Shown: positions 51,964 to 61,465, counted from the stretch's first letter. The stretch is 64,000 nt of DNA from Paenibacillus radicis (ex Gao et al. 2016) (GCF_014641555.1 NZ_BMHY01000001.1:1136163-1200162); one strand, 5' to 3'. Notes: generated by a model not told the origin, from the sequence alone. Numbers and translations are program-made.

Positions 51964-52004
51964 ATATTGATGGTTCTAAATTAAATGATGAGATGTGACA
52001 GTAT
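51964..52004 (+). repeat. Left 41-bp direct repeat flanking the helicase module
   Basis: Begins ATATTGATGGTTCT and ends TGACAGTAT; identical to 57065-57105 at about 36 of 41 positions, same orientation. The two copies enclose exactly the helicase and DUF6602 genes. Confidence 0.75.
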
Positions 52005-52210
52005 CGCGCTTAACGCGTGGTAAGTCTGACCGGAAATTGTAGAAAAAAAGCAAAGAACGTTGATTTGTCCAACTCAAATTATTATTTTTTGCTTTTTTTC
52101 GCTATGAAATAAGGAAGGATTCTATTGTATTAGGTAATTAGGAGGAAGTATTATGTAATAATATAGATAAATTTAGCAGTGAAAAAGTAACATAAATACG
52201 GAGGATATAT

Positions 52211-55200
52211 ATGTCTACTGGCTTAAGAGAAGTCTTGCAATATTTTATCCGATATGAGGATTACTCGAGGTTCATGAATACCTCTCTTAGTTCAATAGAT
52301 GGTGACCACCTTTCTGAAGAGACGTTAATAAACGTACAAGAAATCAAGGGCACGCTGGATCGAAAACAAAAAGATGCTATATTACGGAAACTGGAAAGTT
52401 ATCGTGATATCAGAAAAAAATCAAATAAGATCATGTTGAGCAGATGGAATGAATCTATAAAAAGTGTTCTGTCTGGAAAAATTGATATTGAAGATTTTAT
52501 AACCGATCTTCCCTTTCAGTATCCAGATAATCGTGACCAATTCAAATCATATGTGAATCAATTAGTTACCGAAGATGAATTTACGATTTGCTATCCATTA
52601 ATGATTAAGGACTTATCTACTAATAAGAGAGATAGGTTAGTCAGACCTGTTATTACCTTTAAAAGCAGATTAACAGAGGATGGAATACAAGTAAGTTCCT
52701 TCGTTATAAATCGTGCAAGTTTAGAAATTATTTTGGCTGAGGCGGAAGGCTGCCCAGTTGAAGATGTGCGTGTAATTGCAGATAAGACATATAAAGACCT
52801 CTGTACAAAAATTGATAGTATAGAATCAACGCAGCTTAATCAGATTATTTCTTTGATTGATCAATGTCTTAATGAACAGATAACGAAATGGAGTTATAAA
52901 AGTTTACTGGACTTTAAAACTTATAGTGGTTGGTTAATGTCTAGACGATTGTTTATTACTAAAGAAGGTCTTAAGGAAATGAAGGAAACTATATTTAGAA
53001 GTGAGCTAGAACGTCTCCTTGAGAGGCAAGCCAACTGCACTTCCTCCATCTTGGATAAGTATATATTTGGAAACAAGCTCGCTGTTGATTACACCTTAGA
53101 ACCTAGTGAAACTTCTCACCATTTAGGTAGTTATACAGCTGAATACCCAGTAAATAATAAACAATGGAGAATTATTCAGTCTCTACAAAAATCCCAATTG
53201 CTTGCTATAAATGGACCACCTGGAACTGGCAAGACAACTTTAATAAAGGAAATGATTGCAGATGCTATGGTCAGAAAAGCATGTTTATTGATAAATGTGT
53301 GGGATCAACCTTGGGAACTCATCGATGAAGGACAAATAAGGGCCTATTATCAATCACCACTTGCGGGAAAAAATCCATTTTCAATGGTTATTACGAGTAC
53401 AAATAATAAAGCTGTAGATAATATTGGAACAGAGTTAACAAATGACGTGAATTTCCTGAATGCCGTAGCTTTGCTCGTCGATAAGGTCCTTGATAATGAT
53501 ATCCTATCATCCAAGGTTTCTAGTGATGAAGAAAGTGGAGAATATGGCGAGGAATTAAATTTTGTTAGTGATGATGAGGAAGAAGGAACAAATTCAAAAG
53601 GATTTATGATCTCTGATCGGACTAAGAATGAATCTAAAAGTCAAGGATTTTTCTGTGCTCGTTTAGGAAACATGACAAATATGAATGAGTTTCGGAGTAA
53701 TATGTTTGAGGTGCTTACAAAGGGGCTAAAGCATCCTCACATTACTTCTTTGGAAAATGAGGAAGTCCGGTTCATGTTTAAGTCATCTCTAACCAAGATT
53801 GAAGAAATCCATAAGTTAATTGATCATTTTTGGAAATTGCTATTAATATGTCTCGAAAATGGAGATCTTGATGACGAAAGAGATCTTCTTGCAAGCATTG
53901 AAAATAGAAAAAGAGAAGTCGAGAAATTAAATGAGGGATTCAATGATCAAGTATTTAATCAAGGAGAACTAATTCAAATCAAGCTTGAAAGAGAAGATGA
54001 TATTTTAAAGTTAGAGAAGCTAATTTTAGAACTAGAGTCAGAGCTAAAGGCGGGTGAGGAAAATCGTCGACAAGCATATGCGGATAAGGAAATCTTGACT
54101 AAGTGGAAGGAATTTCCTCAAAAATTGCTTAGTTTTTTACCGAAGCGGAAGTTGTTCTTAATTGCAAATCCAACGCTAGAATTCATACAAGACGCTCGTA
54201 TTAATCCATTAACGCAGGATATTAAAAGCATTGTGGAACGTTTGAAGCATTCACAATTTCAGATCACCAATTACCGATCAGATTTATTATTCGTAAATGA
54301 GCAACTAATTGATGTAAGTCAAAGGCTCGAGTTGCTAGATCAGAATAAAGGATTGTTACAAAAAAGTTTGAGTAATTTGGAAGTGTTATTTAAACAAGAA
54401 CGGGATCTAAAAAAAGAATTGCAAATAGAGAAAACATTAATTTCATACTCATATTTTGAGTTAGCTAATGCCCCTATAGTAGTGGATTTAAGGAAACGAT
54501 TATTTGAGGAGGCGCTAGCTGTTAATGAGCAATACGTCATTAAGTATAGTAACGAAATTGTATTTAACCTAGAAAAGATGGGGGAGCAACAGAGGTGGTT
54601 TAAATCATTTTATAGCGATAAAGGGAGGAGGTTAGATCAATATCAGAAAGGTATTCGTGCAATATGGGAATCGTTCTTTCTTTGTTTTCCTGTTGCGACA
54701 ACGACCTTACATTCTTTTTCTGAACGGTTATTTCAGTCTCTCCCGGGCTTAATTGATACATTGTTTGTAGATGAAGCTGGACAAATTATGCCTCATTACT
54801 TGTGCGCGCCATTATTTCGGTCGCAAAAGGCAGTTGTTGTTGGTGATCCGGAACAACTCGAACCTGTGCGGACTTTTTCTCTAAATCTTATTGAGGAGAG
54901 TAACGTAAAGGAAGAGCTCCAAGATACTATTTGTATTTTGCAAAACAGTGCCCAGGATTATGCTGATCGTGGAAGTGAATTCTTTGAATATATGGGAATG
55001 AAGAAAAAAGGAATTATTCTGAATGAACATAGACGTTGTGAATCTAACATTATGAGATTTTCAAACTTCCATGTTTACAATGAAATGCTTTCATTAACTA
55101 AAGAAGATAATGTAGACAAACTTTTTGGAGGGAATCTAGTAGCTTTTGATATTCGAGGTTTAAAGGATAGCTTTCTTCATCGCAATTTTTCAGAGATATC

Positions 55201-56191
55201 TGCATGTCATAAGATTGTTAATTTATTGGTGCAAAGATATGGAACACAGGTTCTAGGAGATATCGGAATAATTACTCCCTTCTCCTCTCAAGCTAAGGAA
55301 TTAGCTTCAGTTGTTACTGGTGTAGAGGTAGGGACTGTGCATACTTTTCAAGGGAAAGAGAAACGATTTATTTTATTCAGTTCTGTTATTGATGGTATTC
55401 ACACTAAGAACGCGGGGCTTTCATTTGTAATAGGTAGTAAGCCTAATATGTTAAACGTTGCTTTCTCCAGAGCCAAGGAGCAGTTTATTTTTGTTGGTAA
55501 TCTAGAAACAGGATTAGCAAGTGGCAACTATCTTGCCAAAGCAATTCAGATGATTCAACAACATGGTGTCAGTTACAGCTTATTTAACGGGGAATATGAA
55601 AATGAAAAAAGTACTTCTAGACGAAGTGAAGCGTACGCAGTTTATCAAGATCATCATGAAACTAATGGTATTGATTCAAGTTTTATCGATTCTGTGAATG
55701 ATCTGCTTCATGCTAATATATTATTAAGCCCTAAACGTCATCATGTTCTAATGATTAAAGCTATTGAATATTGTCGAAGTTCTCTTGGTATTGTTTCACC
55801 CTGGGTGAACAGTAATGTAATGAATGAATCCTTCTTTTTGTTATTAAAAGCCGCAAAAGATCGACAGGTAGATATAAGAGTAAGATTCGGGTATTCGAGC
55901 TCAAAGTTGACTATTAATGAAATTGACAAAATTGTAGAGCGAGATAATTTTAGTTATGGCAATAAGGAATCTATTAAGGCAGCTTTAAAGGAACTTTACG
56001 GTCAACTGGGTCAAAATCTCGTTTATATGCCACCACTTCATACAAAAGTGCTTTTAATAGATAATAAAATTCTTTTTATTGGTTCATATAATTGGTTATC
56101 GAATCCCGGCAAGCTTGCTCGAGAGGAGATAAGTTATCTAATTACTGACAAACAAGCAATCGACTATGTTAAAAAAAGATTTGGATTATAA
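52211..56191 (+). CDS. SF1 helicase with C-terminal PLD nuclease domain (Mokosh type II-like)
   Basis: Protein of 1326 residues. SF1/UPF1-type (COG1112-like) motifs: Walker A GPPGTGKTT (about 335-343), Walker B FVDEAGQIMP (about 851), motif III VVVGDPEQLEPV (about 878), NEHRRCESNIM (about 938), motif V GTVHTFQGKE and motif VI NVAFSRAKEQFIFVGN (about 1081). An acidic insert (about 437-460) and a long coiled region (about 540-800) separate the ATPase halves. The last 180 residues are a phospholipase-D domain with one H-x-K-x4-D motif (HTKVLLID) and GSYNW. A helicase-PLD fusion matches Mokosh type II antiphage proteins; assignment is by architecture only. AT-rich. ATG follows GGAGG. Confidence 0.82.
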   Translation: MSTGLREVLQYFIRYEDYSRFMNTSLSSIDGDHLSEETLINVQEIKGTLDRKQKDAILRKLESYRDIRKKSNKIMLSRWNESIKSVLSGKIDIEDFITDLPFQYPDNRDQFKSYVNQLVTEDEFTICYPLMIKDLSTNKRDRLVRPVITFKSRLTEDGIQVSSFVINRASLEIILAEAEGCPVEDVRVIADKTYKDLCTKIDSIESTQLNQIISLIDQCLNEQITKWSYKSLLDFKTYSGWLMSRRLFITKEGLKEMKETIFRSELERLLERQANCTSSILDKYIFGNKLAVDYTLEPSETSHHLGSYTAEYPVNNKQWRIIQSLQKSQLLAINGPPGTGKTTLIKEMIADAMVRKACLLINVWDQPWELIDEGQIRAYYQSPLAGKNPFSMVITSTNNKAVDNIGTELTNDVNFLNAVALLVDKVLDNDILSSKVSSDEESGEYGEELNFVSDDEEEGTNSKGFMISDRTKNESKSQGFFCARLGNMTNMNEFRSNMFEVLTKGLKHPHITSLENEEVRFMFKSSLTKIEEIHKLIDHFWKLLLICLENGDLDDERDLLASIENRKREVEKLNEGFNDQVFNQGELIQIKLEREDDILKLEKLILELESELKAGEENRRQAYADKEILTKWKEFPQKLLSFLPKRKLFLIANPTLEFIQDARINPLTQDIKSIVERLKHSQFQITNYRSDLLFVNEQLIDVSQRLELLDQNKGLLQKSLSNLEVLFKQERDLKKELQIEKTLISYSYFELANAPIVVDLRKRLFEEALAVNEQYVIKYSNEIVFNLEKMGEQQRWFKSFYSDKGRRLDQYQKGIRAIWESFFLCFPVATTTLHSFSERLFQSLPGLIDTLFVDEAGQIMPHYLCAPLFRSQKAVVVGDPEQLEPVRTFSLNLIEESNVKEELQDTICILQNSAQDYADRGSEFFEYMGMKKKGIILNEHRRCESNIMRFSNFHVYNEMLSLTKEDNVDKLFGGNLVAFDIRGLKDSFLHRNFSEISACHKIVNLLVQRYGTQVLGDIGIITPFSSQAKELASVVTGVEVGTVHTFQGKEKRFILFSSVIDGIHTKNAGLSFVIGSKPNMLNVAFSRAKEQFIFVGNLETGLASGNYLAKAIQMIQQHGVSYSLFNGEYENEKSTSRRSEAYAVYQDHHETNGIDSSFIDSVNDLLHANILLSPKRHHVLMIKAIEYCRSSLGIVSPWVNSNVMNESFFLLLKAAKDRQVDIRVRFGYSSSKLTINEIDKIVERDNFSYGNKESIKAALKELYGQLGQNLVYMPPLHTKVLLIDNKILFIGSYNWLSNPGKLAREEISYLITDKQAIDYVKKRFGL

Positions 56192-56234
56192 TTGGATATG
56201 AGTAGTGCACAACTGTGATTGGAGGTTCTTGTAA

Positions 56235-57035
56235 ATGCCGGTTGAAAGAAGTTTACCTAATTATTATCAGAGTTTTAGTAAGGAGTTAGACGTTACAAAA
56301 GATCGAGTAAGGAACATTATTGGAAAAGCTCACTGGGTATCCGATGGAACGCATAAAGAAGCTATATTACAAGATGTGTTGAAACGATTTATCCCTCAGA
56401 AATATGCAATATCGAGCGGGTTTATCCTTTCAAATGATGGATCAACCTGCAGTAAACAATTAGATATTATTATCTATGATCAAGCCTCGCCCCTATTGTT
56501 TAATAGTTCAAATTTTGTGATAATCCCAGATCAATATGTTAGAGCAATAATAGAAGTTAAAACCAGTTTAAGCGTGGGAGCGAAGCTAACAGATGCCTTA
56601 GAGAATCTGTACAATGTCCAAACAATAATGGATCGAGATTCGGATAACGTTTATTTTGGGATATTTTCATTTGGTTATCAAGATTATAGTAATATTGGTC
56701 CAGAAACAGTTGCTCAACGATTATTTGCTCAAATTGCGAAATTCTATCAAAATAAGAGATTACAAGACACATACTTGTCTAATCTTGAGTACTTGCAGAG
56801 ACGAACATTAACATCTTTATGTATGAATGGGCAGCTCTATGGTCTTCATTGGAACGATAGCTCTCAAAGGGATCCTGAATTTGGATTCTATAATACAGAA
56901 CAGCAGTCTTTTAATTTTTTTGTATCCAATTTATTAAGTACGCTAGATAATAATGCAATTACTCTATCTAAGCCATTGTGGTTTCCTGAATCTAAACAAT
57001 CTAGAGTACTTTTAAAAGAAAGGATAAGCCTTTAG
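56235..57035 (+). CDS. DUF6602-like PD-(D/E)XK nuclease
   Basis: Protein of 266 residues. An N-terminal helix with GTHKEAILQDVLKRFIPQKY carries Glu42; CSKQLDIIIYDQ gives Asp77, and RAIIEVKTSL gives Glu107-x-Lys109, together the PD-(D/E)XK nuclease core seen in DUF6602 proteins. The gene is 43 bp downstream of the helicase on the same strand with a GGAGG site, so the two form one operon. It could be the DNA- or RNA-cutting partner of the helicase. Partner and target are inference. Confidence 0.78.
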   Translation: MPVERSLPNYYQSFSKELDVTKDRVRNIIGKAHWVSDGTHKEAILQDVLKRFIPQKYAISSGFILSNDGSTCSKQLDIIIYDQASPLLFNSSNFVIIPDQYVRAIIEVKTSLSVGAKLTDALENLYNVQTIMDRDSDNVYFGIFSFGYQDYSNIGPETVAQRLFAQIAKFYQNKRLQDTYLSNLEYLQRRTLTSLCMNGQLYGLHWNDSSQRDPEFGFYNTEQQSFNFFVSNLLSTLDNNAITLSKPLWFPESKQSRVLLKERISL

Positions 57036-57064
57036 TATATCTAAAAAAGCTTGTTGAGTGCCTA

Positions 57065-57105
57065 ATATTGATGGTTCTGAATGAATAGATGAGATATGAC
57101 AGTAT
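57065..57105 (+). repeat. Right 41-bp direct repeat flanking the helicase module
   Basis: Starts 29 bp after the DUF6602 stop codon; about 36 of 41 bases match the left copy at 51964-52004 in the same orientation. Confidence 0.75.
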
Positions 57106-57389
57106 TGTTCAAACTACAAGCGGTGCACCGTGCCACAAGTGACGGCTAAAATTTTGGTATTATCTTCCGATCTTTCAACTTCTGGATTTGAAAAGAGCCT
57201 TTGAGGGCAGAATTTTTTCAAGCACAGATAATTGGCAGTAATCGACATATCGTTTTTGTCACAAAACGACTCCTTATCTCGTTTTATGTGCAAACTTAAT
57301 GGCAGCAAATAAACGCTAATTTCATAGGAAGCCTTACTAAGCTGGGCTTTTTCCTTTTTATACTTTACATTCCTATCGCTCTACTTAGA

Positions 57390-57418
57390 TTGACAGAATC
57401 AGCTGCCAGTGCTATTGT
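57390..57418 (+). promoter_or_regulatory. Promoter of the MATE gene
   Basis: TTGACA (57390-57395), 17-bp spacer, TATTGT (57413-57418). Downstream are TTAAGCGCTT and the palindrome CTTTCGAAAG (57430-57439), possible operator sequences near the start site. Confidence 0.6.
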
Positions 57419-57551
57419 CCAATTAAGCGCTTTCGAAAGTTTCGGCATAGTAATGATCCAGGATAGGTTGATCCTTAGTTGATCCTTAACAAAAGAATGC
57501 AAAAGAAAAGCTCTTCGCAAGAAGAGTTTTTTCCATTTCAACGAAAAGAAT

Positions 57552-58949
57552 GTGATGGTTGTGAGTCAGGCTCGAATACGAACGAGAACAGAATTTTATT
57601 TGAACAAATATTTAACCGGGGAGTCGATGGATTACCGTCAAATTTTGGCTTTGTTTTTCCCGATCCTGATCGATCAGGCTTTCATTGTCGGTCTCAATCT
57701 GGTCAACACGGCGATGATCAGCTCCTCAGGGGTATCGGCTGTCAGTGCGGTTAATATGGTGGATTCGCTTAACATTTTTCTAATTAACGTCTTTGTTGCC
57801 GTCGCCACTGGGGGGACGGTCGTGGTCGCGCAATACAAAGGAAATGGAAACAACCAGATGGTATCCCGCGCCACAGCGGGCAGCATTACGTCTGTGTCGA
57901 TGATTGCATTAGGCATTGGCTTGCTGATCATTGGATTCCATAATCCGCTGCTTCAGCTGCTATTCGGATCCGCTTCGCCGGAAGTATTGGACAGCGCCAG
58001 AATTTATCTAATCGGCAGCAGCATTTCCTTTCTTGGTATTGCAATCGTTCAAGCGGTTTGCGGCGCGCTGAGAGGTGTGGGGAAGAGTAGGGCATCGCTG
58101 TTTCTATCGCTGATCATGAATATTTTGTATGTGCTGCTCAATATCCTTTTCATTAATTTTTTACACATGGGCGTAATGGGGATGACAATTGCCATTAATA
58201 TTGCCCGATTCGCAGGGGCCGCTTGTGCGTTGTATTACTTGTTCAAAATGGATGAGACGCTGCATATTCGCATCCGTCATTTATTTCATGTCCCAATTGC
58301 GATGCTGCGGAAAATATTGTTTATCGGCTTACCGTTTGCCGCGGAACAGATGTTTTTCAACGGCGGTAAGCTGTTGACGCAAGTGTTTATCGTCAGCTTG
58401 GGCACGTATGCGATTGCGACGAATGCAATCGCGTCATCACTGGCCGGTGTTTTCCAAATTCCAGCAGCTGCTCTGTCTTTAACCGTCGTCACTGTCGTCG
58501 GTCAGTGCATCGGACGCGGAAACGTGGAGGATGCCCGTAAGTTCGTTCGCTCGTTTCTCTGGCTAGGCTCCATTTTTTTGACGGTTGTCGGATTGGTGAT
58601 GATGCCGTTTTTCCATCTGTTGGTCGGTTTGTTCTCGCCTCCAGCGGAAATTGTCGGCGATATTTTTTGGGTGCTGCTCATGACGGCTATCATTCAAATT
58701 CCGCTATGGTCGGTGAGCTTTATTTTGCCTTCCGCGCTTAGAGCGGCCGGGGATGCTAGGTTTACTTCAATTACGTCTATGCTGACGATGTGGCTGTTCC
58801 GTGTCATACTCGGCTATATACTGGGTATCACGCTTGGCATGGGTATTTTCGGCGTATGGCTTGCGATGAACAGTGAATGGGGTGTGCGGGGAGCAATCTT
58901 TATGTGGCGCTTCAGAGGGAAGAAATGGTATAAGCATAAGCTCATTTAA
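57552..58949 (+). CDS. MATE-family efflux transporter
   Basis: Twelve-helix exporter of up to 465 residues: LALFFPILIDQAFIVGLNLVNTAMIS at the start, VFVAVATGGTVVVAQYKGNG, VCGALRGVGKSRASLFLS, and the second-half repeat GLPFAAEQMFFNGGKLLTQ, VVTVVGQCIGRGN. This is the DinF/NorM-like cation-antiporter pattern. The start is uncertain: ATG 57552 and ATG 57627 (6 bases after GGGGAG) are in frame; the KYLTGESMDY segment between them looks conserved, which favours the longer form. Ends at a bidirectional terminator. Confidence 0.9.
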   Translation: MMVVSQARIRTRTEFYLNKYLTGESMDYRQILALFFPILIDQAFIVGLNLVNTAMISSSGVSAVSAVNMVDSLNIFLINVFVAVATGGTVVVAQYKGNGNNQMVSRATAGSITSVSMIALGIGLLIIGFHNPLLQLLFGSASPEVLDSARIYLIGSSISFLGIAIVQAVCGALRGVGKSRASLFLSLIMNILYVLLNILFINFLHMGVMGMTIAINIARFAGAACALYYLFKMDETLHIRIRHLFHVPIAMLRKILFIGLPFAAEQMFFNGGKLLTQVFIVSLGTYAIATNAIASSLAGVFQIPAAALSLTVVTVVGQCIGRGNVEDARKFVRSFLWLGSIFLTVVGLVMMPFFHLLVGLFSPPAEIVGDIFWVLLMTAIIQIPLWSVSFILPSALRAAGDARFTSITSMLTMWLFRVILGYILGITLGMGIFGVWLAMNSEWGVRGAIFMWRFRGKKWYKHKLI

Positions 58950-58953
58950 TAGG

Positions 58954-59007
58954 AAAAGTACCCATACACGCCACAATTAGTTGTGCCGTATATGGGTACT
59001 TTTTTTA
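58954..59007. terminator. Bidirectional terminator
   Basis: Long stem: AAAAGTACCCATA with its complement TATGGGTACTTTT, plus inner CACAA/TTGTG, flanked by A and T runs, between convergent MATE and oxidoreductase genes. Confidence 0.9.
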
Positions 59008-59898
59008 GTTGAACGTGATGACAACATTTCCTTTTTTATGACCTTGTTCAACATAGGCATGGGCATCGGCTATTTGCTCAAAAGGATAGCTTTTATCGAT
59101 GACTGGTTTGAATAAGCCCGATTCAACAAGCTGTTTTAACAATAGTAAATCTTTCAGGTTTTCACTAGCTAATCCGCTCTTAACCGAAATAAATGTGCCG
59201 CTCTCTGTTAGGGCAGCTTTGCTGGCGGATTTTGAGCTTTTGCCAACGGCATCAAAGATAAGATCATAGCGCTTGCCGGACTTCGTAAAATCTTCCTTCG
59301 TATAGTCAATAACGTGGTCAGCTCCCAATGCTTCAACCCAGTCCATATTGCTGCTTCCGCATACGGCGGTAACCTCAGCGCCAAAGTGCTTCGCAAGCTG
59401 AACGGCAGTAGAGCCTACGGAACCGGAAGCTCCATTGATGAGGACGCTCATCCCTTTTCGAACATTACCTTTTCGGAGAAAATATAAAGCAGTAGTGCCT
59501 CCAAATGCAATCGCAGCCGCTTCTTCATGGGTAATCGAAGCAGGTTTTATTGCTAGCACACCATGCTCGGGCAGCGTTATATAGGCAGCGTGAGCCCCTA
59601 ATTTCATCCCTTTATAGGCAAATACTTCATCGCCTTTTTTGAATTTCATGACGTTGCTGCCTGCTTCTTCAATAGTGCCAGACAGCTCACTGCCAAGTAT
59701 CTGCTTTCTCGGTTTTCTAATTCCAAAGAACAGCCGCATAAGGAGCATTTTACTGGATCGAATAACACAGTCCCCGGGTGTAACGGTTGCAGCATGCAGC
59801 TTTATCAATACTTCATTGTCCTGAATAGACGGCTTGGCTATTTCTTGAATTTGAATGACATCCGGCGGACCATACTTGGTGCATATCGCAGCTTTCAT
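59005..59898 (-). CDS. Zinc-type/quinone NAD(P)H oxidoreductase
   Basis: MDR-superfamily enzyme of 297 residues: MKAAICTKYGPPDVIQI start, GSELSGTIEEAGSNVMKFKKGDEVFA, and the nucleotide site VLINGASGSVGSTAVQLAKHFGAEVTAV. It lacks the cysteine ligands for zinc, so it is the quinone-reductase branch. The frame opens at 59916, but GAAGGA precedes the ATG at 59898. It follows the XRE gene on the same strand by about 30 bp and belongs to the same operon. Confidence 0.9.
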   Translation of the reverse strand: MKAAICTKYGPPDVIQIQEIAKPSIQDNEVLIKLHAATVTPGDCVIRSSKMLLMRLFFGIRKPRKQILGSELSGTIEEAGSNVMKFKKGDEVFAYKGMKLGAHAAYITLPEHGVLAIKPASITHEEAAAIAFGGTTALYFLRKGNVRKGMSVLINGASGSVGSTAVQLAKHFGAEVTAVCGSSNMDWVEALGADHVIDYTKEDFTKSGKRYDLIFDAVGKSSKSASKAALTESGTFISVKSGLASENLKDLLLLKQLVESGLFKPVIDKSYPFEQIADAHAYVEQGHKKGNVVITFN

Positions 59899-59928
59899 CA
59901 GCAGTCCTTCTTCCATGTGTAAGATTGC

Positions 59929-60153
59929 TTACTGTTCATTGCCCGGATGAAAAGTGAAAATTTGCTCGAGCGGTACTCCAAACACCTGGGCTATAAGAAA
60001 GGCTACCTCTAGAGAAGGCGAATATTTTTCCTTTTCAATCGCGACAATCGTTTGTCTGGTGACGCCAACTCGATCCGCCAATTGCTGCTGCGTCATTTCA
60101 TTATGCATGAATCGCAATTGCCGGATGTTATTCGTAATCGAACTTTTCTTCAT
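59929..60153 (-). CDS. XRE-family DNA-binding protein
   Basis: Helix-turn-helix protein of 74 residues: NNIRQLRFMHNEMTQQQLADRVGVTRQTIVAIEKEKYSPSLEVAFLIAQVFGVPLEQIF, a standard Cro/CI fold of the short YozG/RacR type. It follows the membrane protein gene by 1 bp and precedes the oxidoreductase. Small XRE proteins paired with a small membrane protein are common in Bacillota. Likely autoregulator. Confidence 0.92.
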   Translation of the reverse strand: MKKSSITNNIRQLRFMHNEMTQQQLADRVGVTRQTIVAIEKEKYSPSLEVAFLIAQVFGVPLEQIFTFHPGNEQ

Positions 60154-60154
60154 T

Positions 60155-60592
60155 TCAAAATCCTCTCTGATAGTAGAAAATAAAAGACAGGTTCAAGACT
60201 AGACCTGAAATAAAGAAATCAAAGGCGAGAATTTGAAACATGGCGGACAACGGCTGATGGAGCATCAATGCCCCCATGGCGACAAAGAAACCAAAACAGA
60301 AGATGAAGCAAAAGTTTCGTATCGCTTTCAGCTCAATCCCTCGATCTCGTTCGTCGGCAAAGGAAGGCGAGCTTTCATTGGTGGCCAGTTTATTAATGAG
60401 ATTAAAGATCATAATAATGATGATATTTGCAACCACTTCAACTACAAGCAATTTGATGAAAAAAGCTCCCCAAAGGCTTGATAAAGTGTCCAGCCCCTCA
60501 TTTGCAGCTCCTTGCATGCCCGTGTATAGAAAGAAGAAGACGAGGATGGATGTCCCGACAGAAACCGAAGCTTTCTTAGCATGATAGGTCAT
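60155..60592 (-). CDS. Small four-helix membrane protein
   Basis: Membrane protein of 145 residues with helices at about 12-25 (TSILVFFFLYTGM), 45-65 (LLVVEVVANIIIIMIFNLI), 92-110 (FCFIFCFGFFVAMGALML) and 120-140. A short hydrophilic loop has SFADERDRGIELKAIRN, reminiscent of DUF2178-like and XRE-linked membrane proteins. First gene of a three-gene operon with the XRE and oxidoreductase genes. Function unknown. Confidence 0.75.
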   Translation of the reverse strand: MTYHAKKASVSVGTSILVFFFLYTGMQGAANEGLDTLSSLWGAFFIKLLVVEVVANIIIIMIFNLINKLATNESSPSFADERDRGIELKAIRNFCFIFCFGFFVAMGALMLHQPLSAMFQILAFDFFISGLVLNLSFIFYYQRGF

Positions 60593-60661
60593 TATGCATC
60601 TCCTAAATGTAAGAATTAATTTACTTGATGTAAAATATTATATACACATAGTAAATAATTT

Positions 60662-60676
60662 TTGACATCTAGTCAA
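60662..60676 (-). promoter_or_regulatory. Palindrome TTGAC-N5-GTCAA upstream of the XRE operon
   Basis: Perfect 5-bp arms about 70 bp before the first start codon of the operon, a size and spacing usual for XRE operators. The minus-strand TATAAT lies between it and the gene. Confidence 0.45.
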
Positions 60677-60733
60677 ATGTTTTTAAATTGAACATGTCCA
60701 TTTTTCATAGGGCTGAGGTTGAGAGGAACAGCA

Positions 60734-60780
60734 AAACAGGATAGCCTTTCTCGAATAAATCGAAGAAGGCTATCCTGTTT
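60734..60780 (-). terminator. Terminator of the metallo-hydrolase unit
   Basis: Perfect 15-bp stem (AAACAGGATAGCCTT and complement) 28 bp after the metallo-hydrolase stop; the minus-strand tail is T-rich. Confidence 0.85.
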
Positions 60781-60808
60781 ATAAGAGATGCATGATGATA
60801 ACGACCCA

Positions 60809-61465
60809 CTAGAGCTGCTGTAAATATTGATCAATATGCTCGTAGGCATGGTGAACATCCTTGCTGTGTGTAATGCTGACAAGCACTGGCTTCAGTTCTT
60901 TCACAATTGCGCCGCTAGCTATCGCTTCACTCATATGGGGTGTAAACATCTTTGCAGGCTTCTGCAGCTTGCCTCGCTTGGAGGTGAACAAATCTCCGCT
61001 TATTAATACGGAATCTTCGGGGTGATAATAGACCACATGTCCAGGGGAATGTCCGGGTGTAAGATACGGAATAAGTCCTTGTATTGGCAGTAACTGATGG
61101 TTCTCATCTGTCGGCAGCGGCTGTACGAGACCAATCTCCACCAAATTCTCAAGTTTCTTTTTGCCGGGGAAAGGTTTGACTCCCTCAATGTATGGCAGCT
61201 CTATCTTGTGTGCAAATACAGGAATGCGCTCCTCTTTAGCAATATAAGACAAGCCCCCAACATGATCTCCATGTCCATGTGTGAGCAACACAGCCTTTAT
61301 CTTTCCAAGTTTTCTCGCTTCTCGGAGAATAGCCTTTCCCATAAAGGGCAAACCCGTATCAATAATCGTCACACCGTCTTCAGCTTGTATAAGCCATGCG
61401 CTGAATTTGATTCCTATCGATACCTCAAGCTTCGTAATATGACTGGATATTTTCCTTACCTTCAT
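60809..61465 (-). CDS. Metallo-beta-lactamase-fold hydrolase
   Basis: Protein of 218 residues. Metal site HGHGDHVGG, PGHSPGHVVYYHP and SGDLF are all present, as in glyoxalase-II/lactonase-like MBL enzymes. The frame opens at 61483, but GGAGGTGG precedes the ATG at 61465 (MKVRKISS). It lies 54 bp downstream of a MerR-type gene on the same strand and is the probable target of that regulator. Substrate unknown. Confidence 0.9.
   Translation of the reverse strand: MKVRKISSHITKLEVSIGIKFSAWLIQAEDGVTIIDTGLPFMGKAILREARKLGKIKAVLLTHGHGDHVGGLSYIAKEERIPVFAHKIELPYIEGVKPFPGKKKLENLVEIGLVQPLPTDENHQLLPIQGLIPYLTPGHSPGHVVYYHPEDSVLISGDLFTSKRGKLQKPAKMFTPHMSEAIASGAIVKELKPVLVSITHSKDVHHAYEHIDQYLQQL

Larger units (their letters stand above)
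51402..52210. other. Long intergenic region left of the helicase module
   Basis: Apart from the terminator above it holds a CTCAGCACT/AGTGCTGAG hairpin (51591-51620), a decayed coding fragment (51671-51848), the left 41-bp repeat (51964-52004), and a 13-bp A/T-rich stem (GAAAAAAAGCAAA, 52042-52054, with its complement at 52088-52100). No intact gene was seen. Confidence 0.6.
57036..57551. other. Intergenic region right of the helicase module
   Basis: Contains the right direct repeat, a short AAGCC/GGCTT hairpin with a T run (57329-57353) that may end the module transcript, and the MATE promoter. A 64-codon minus-strand frame (57114-57308) has no credible start or family and was not called. 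Confidence 0.5.

Noticed and set aside
57114..57308. 64-codon minus-strand frame right of the DUF6602 gene
   Set aside because: No ribosome site, no family resemblance and start inside AT-rich intergenic DNA.
28000..57500. Prophage or integrative element carrying the accessory genes
   Set aside because: No integrase, terminase, capsid, relaxase or transposase gene seen; only the direct repeats around the helicase module suggest mobility.
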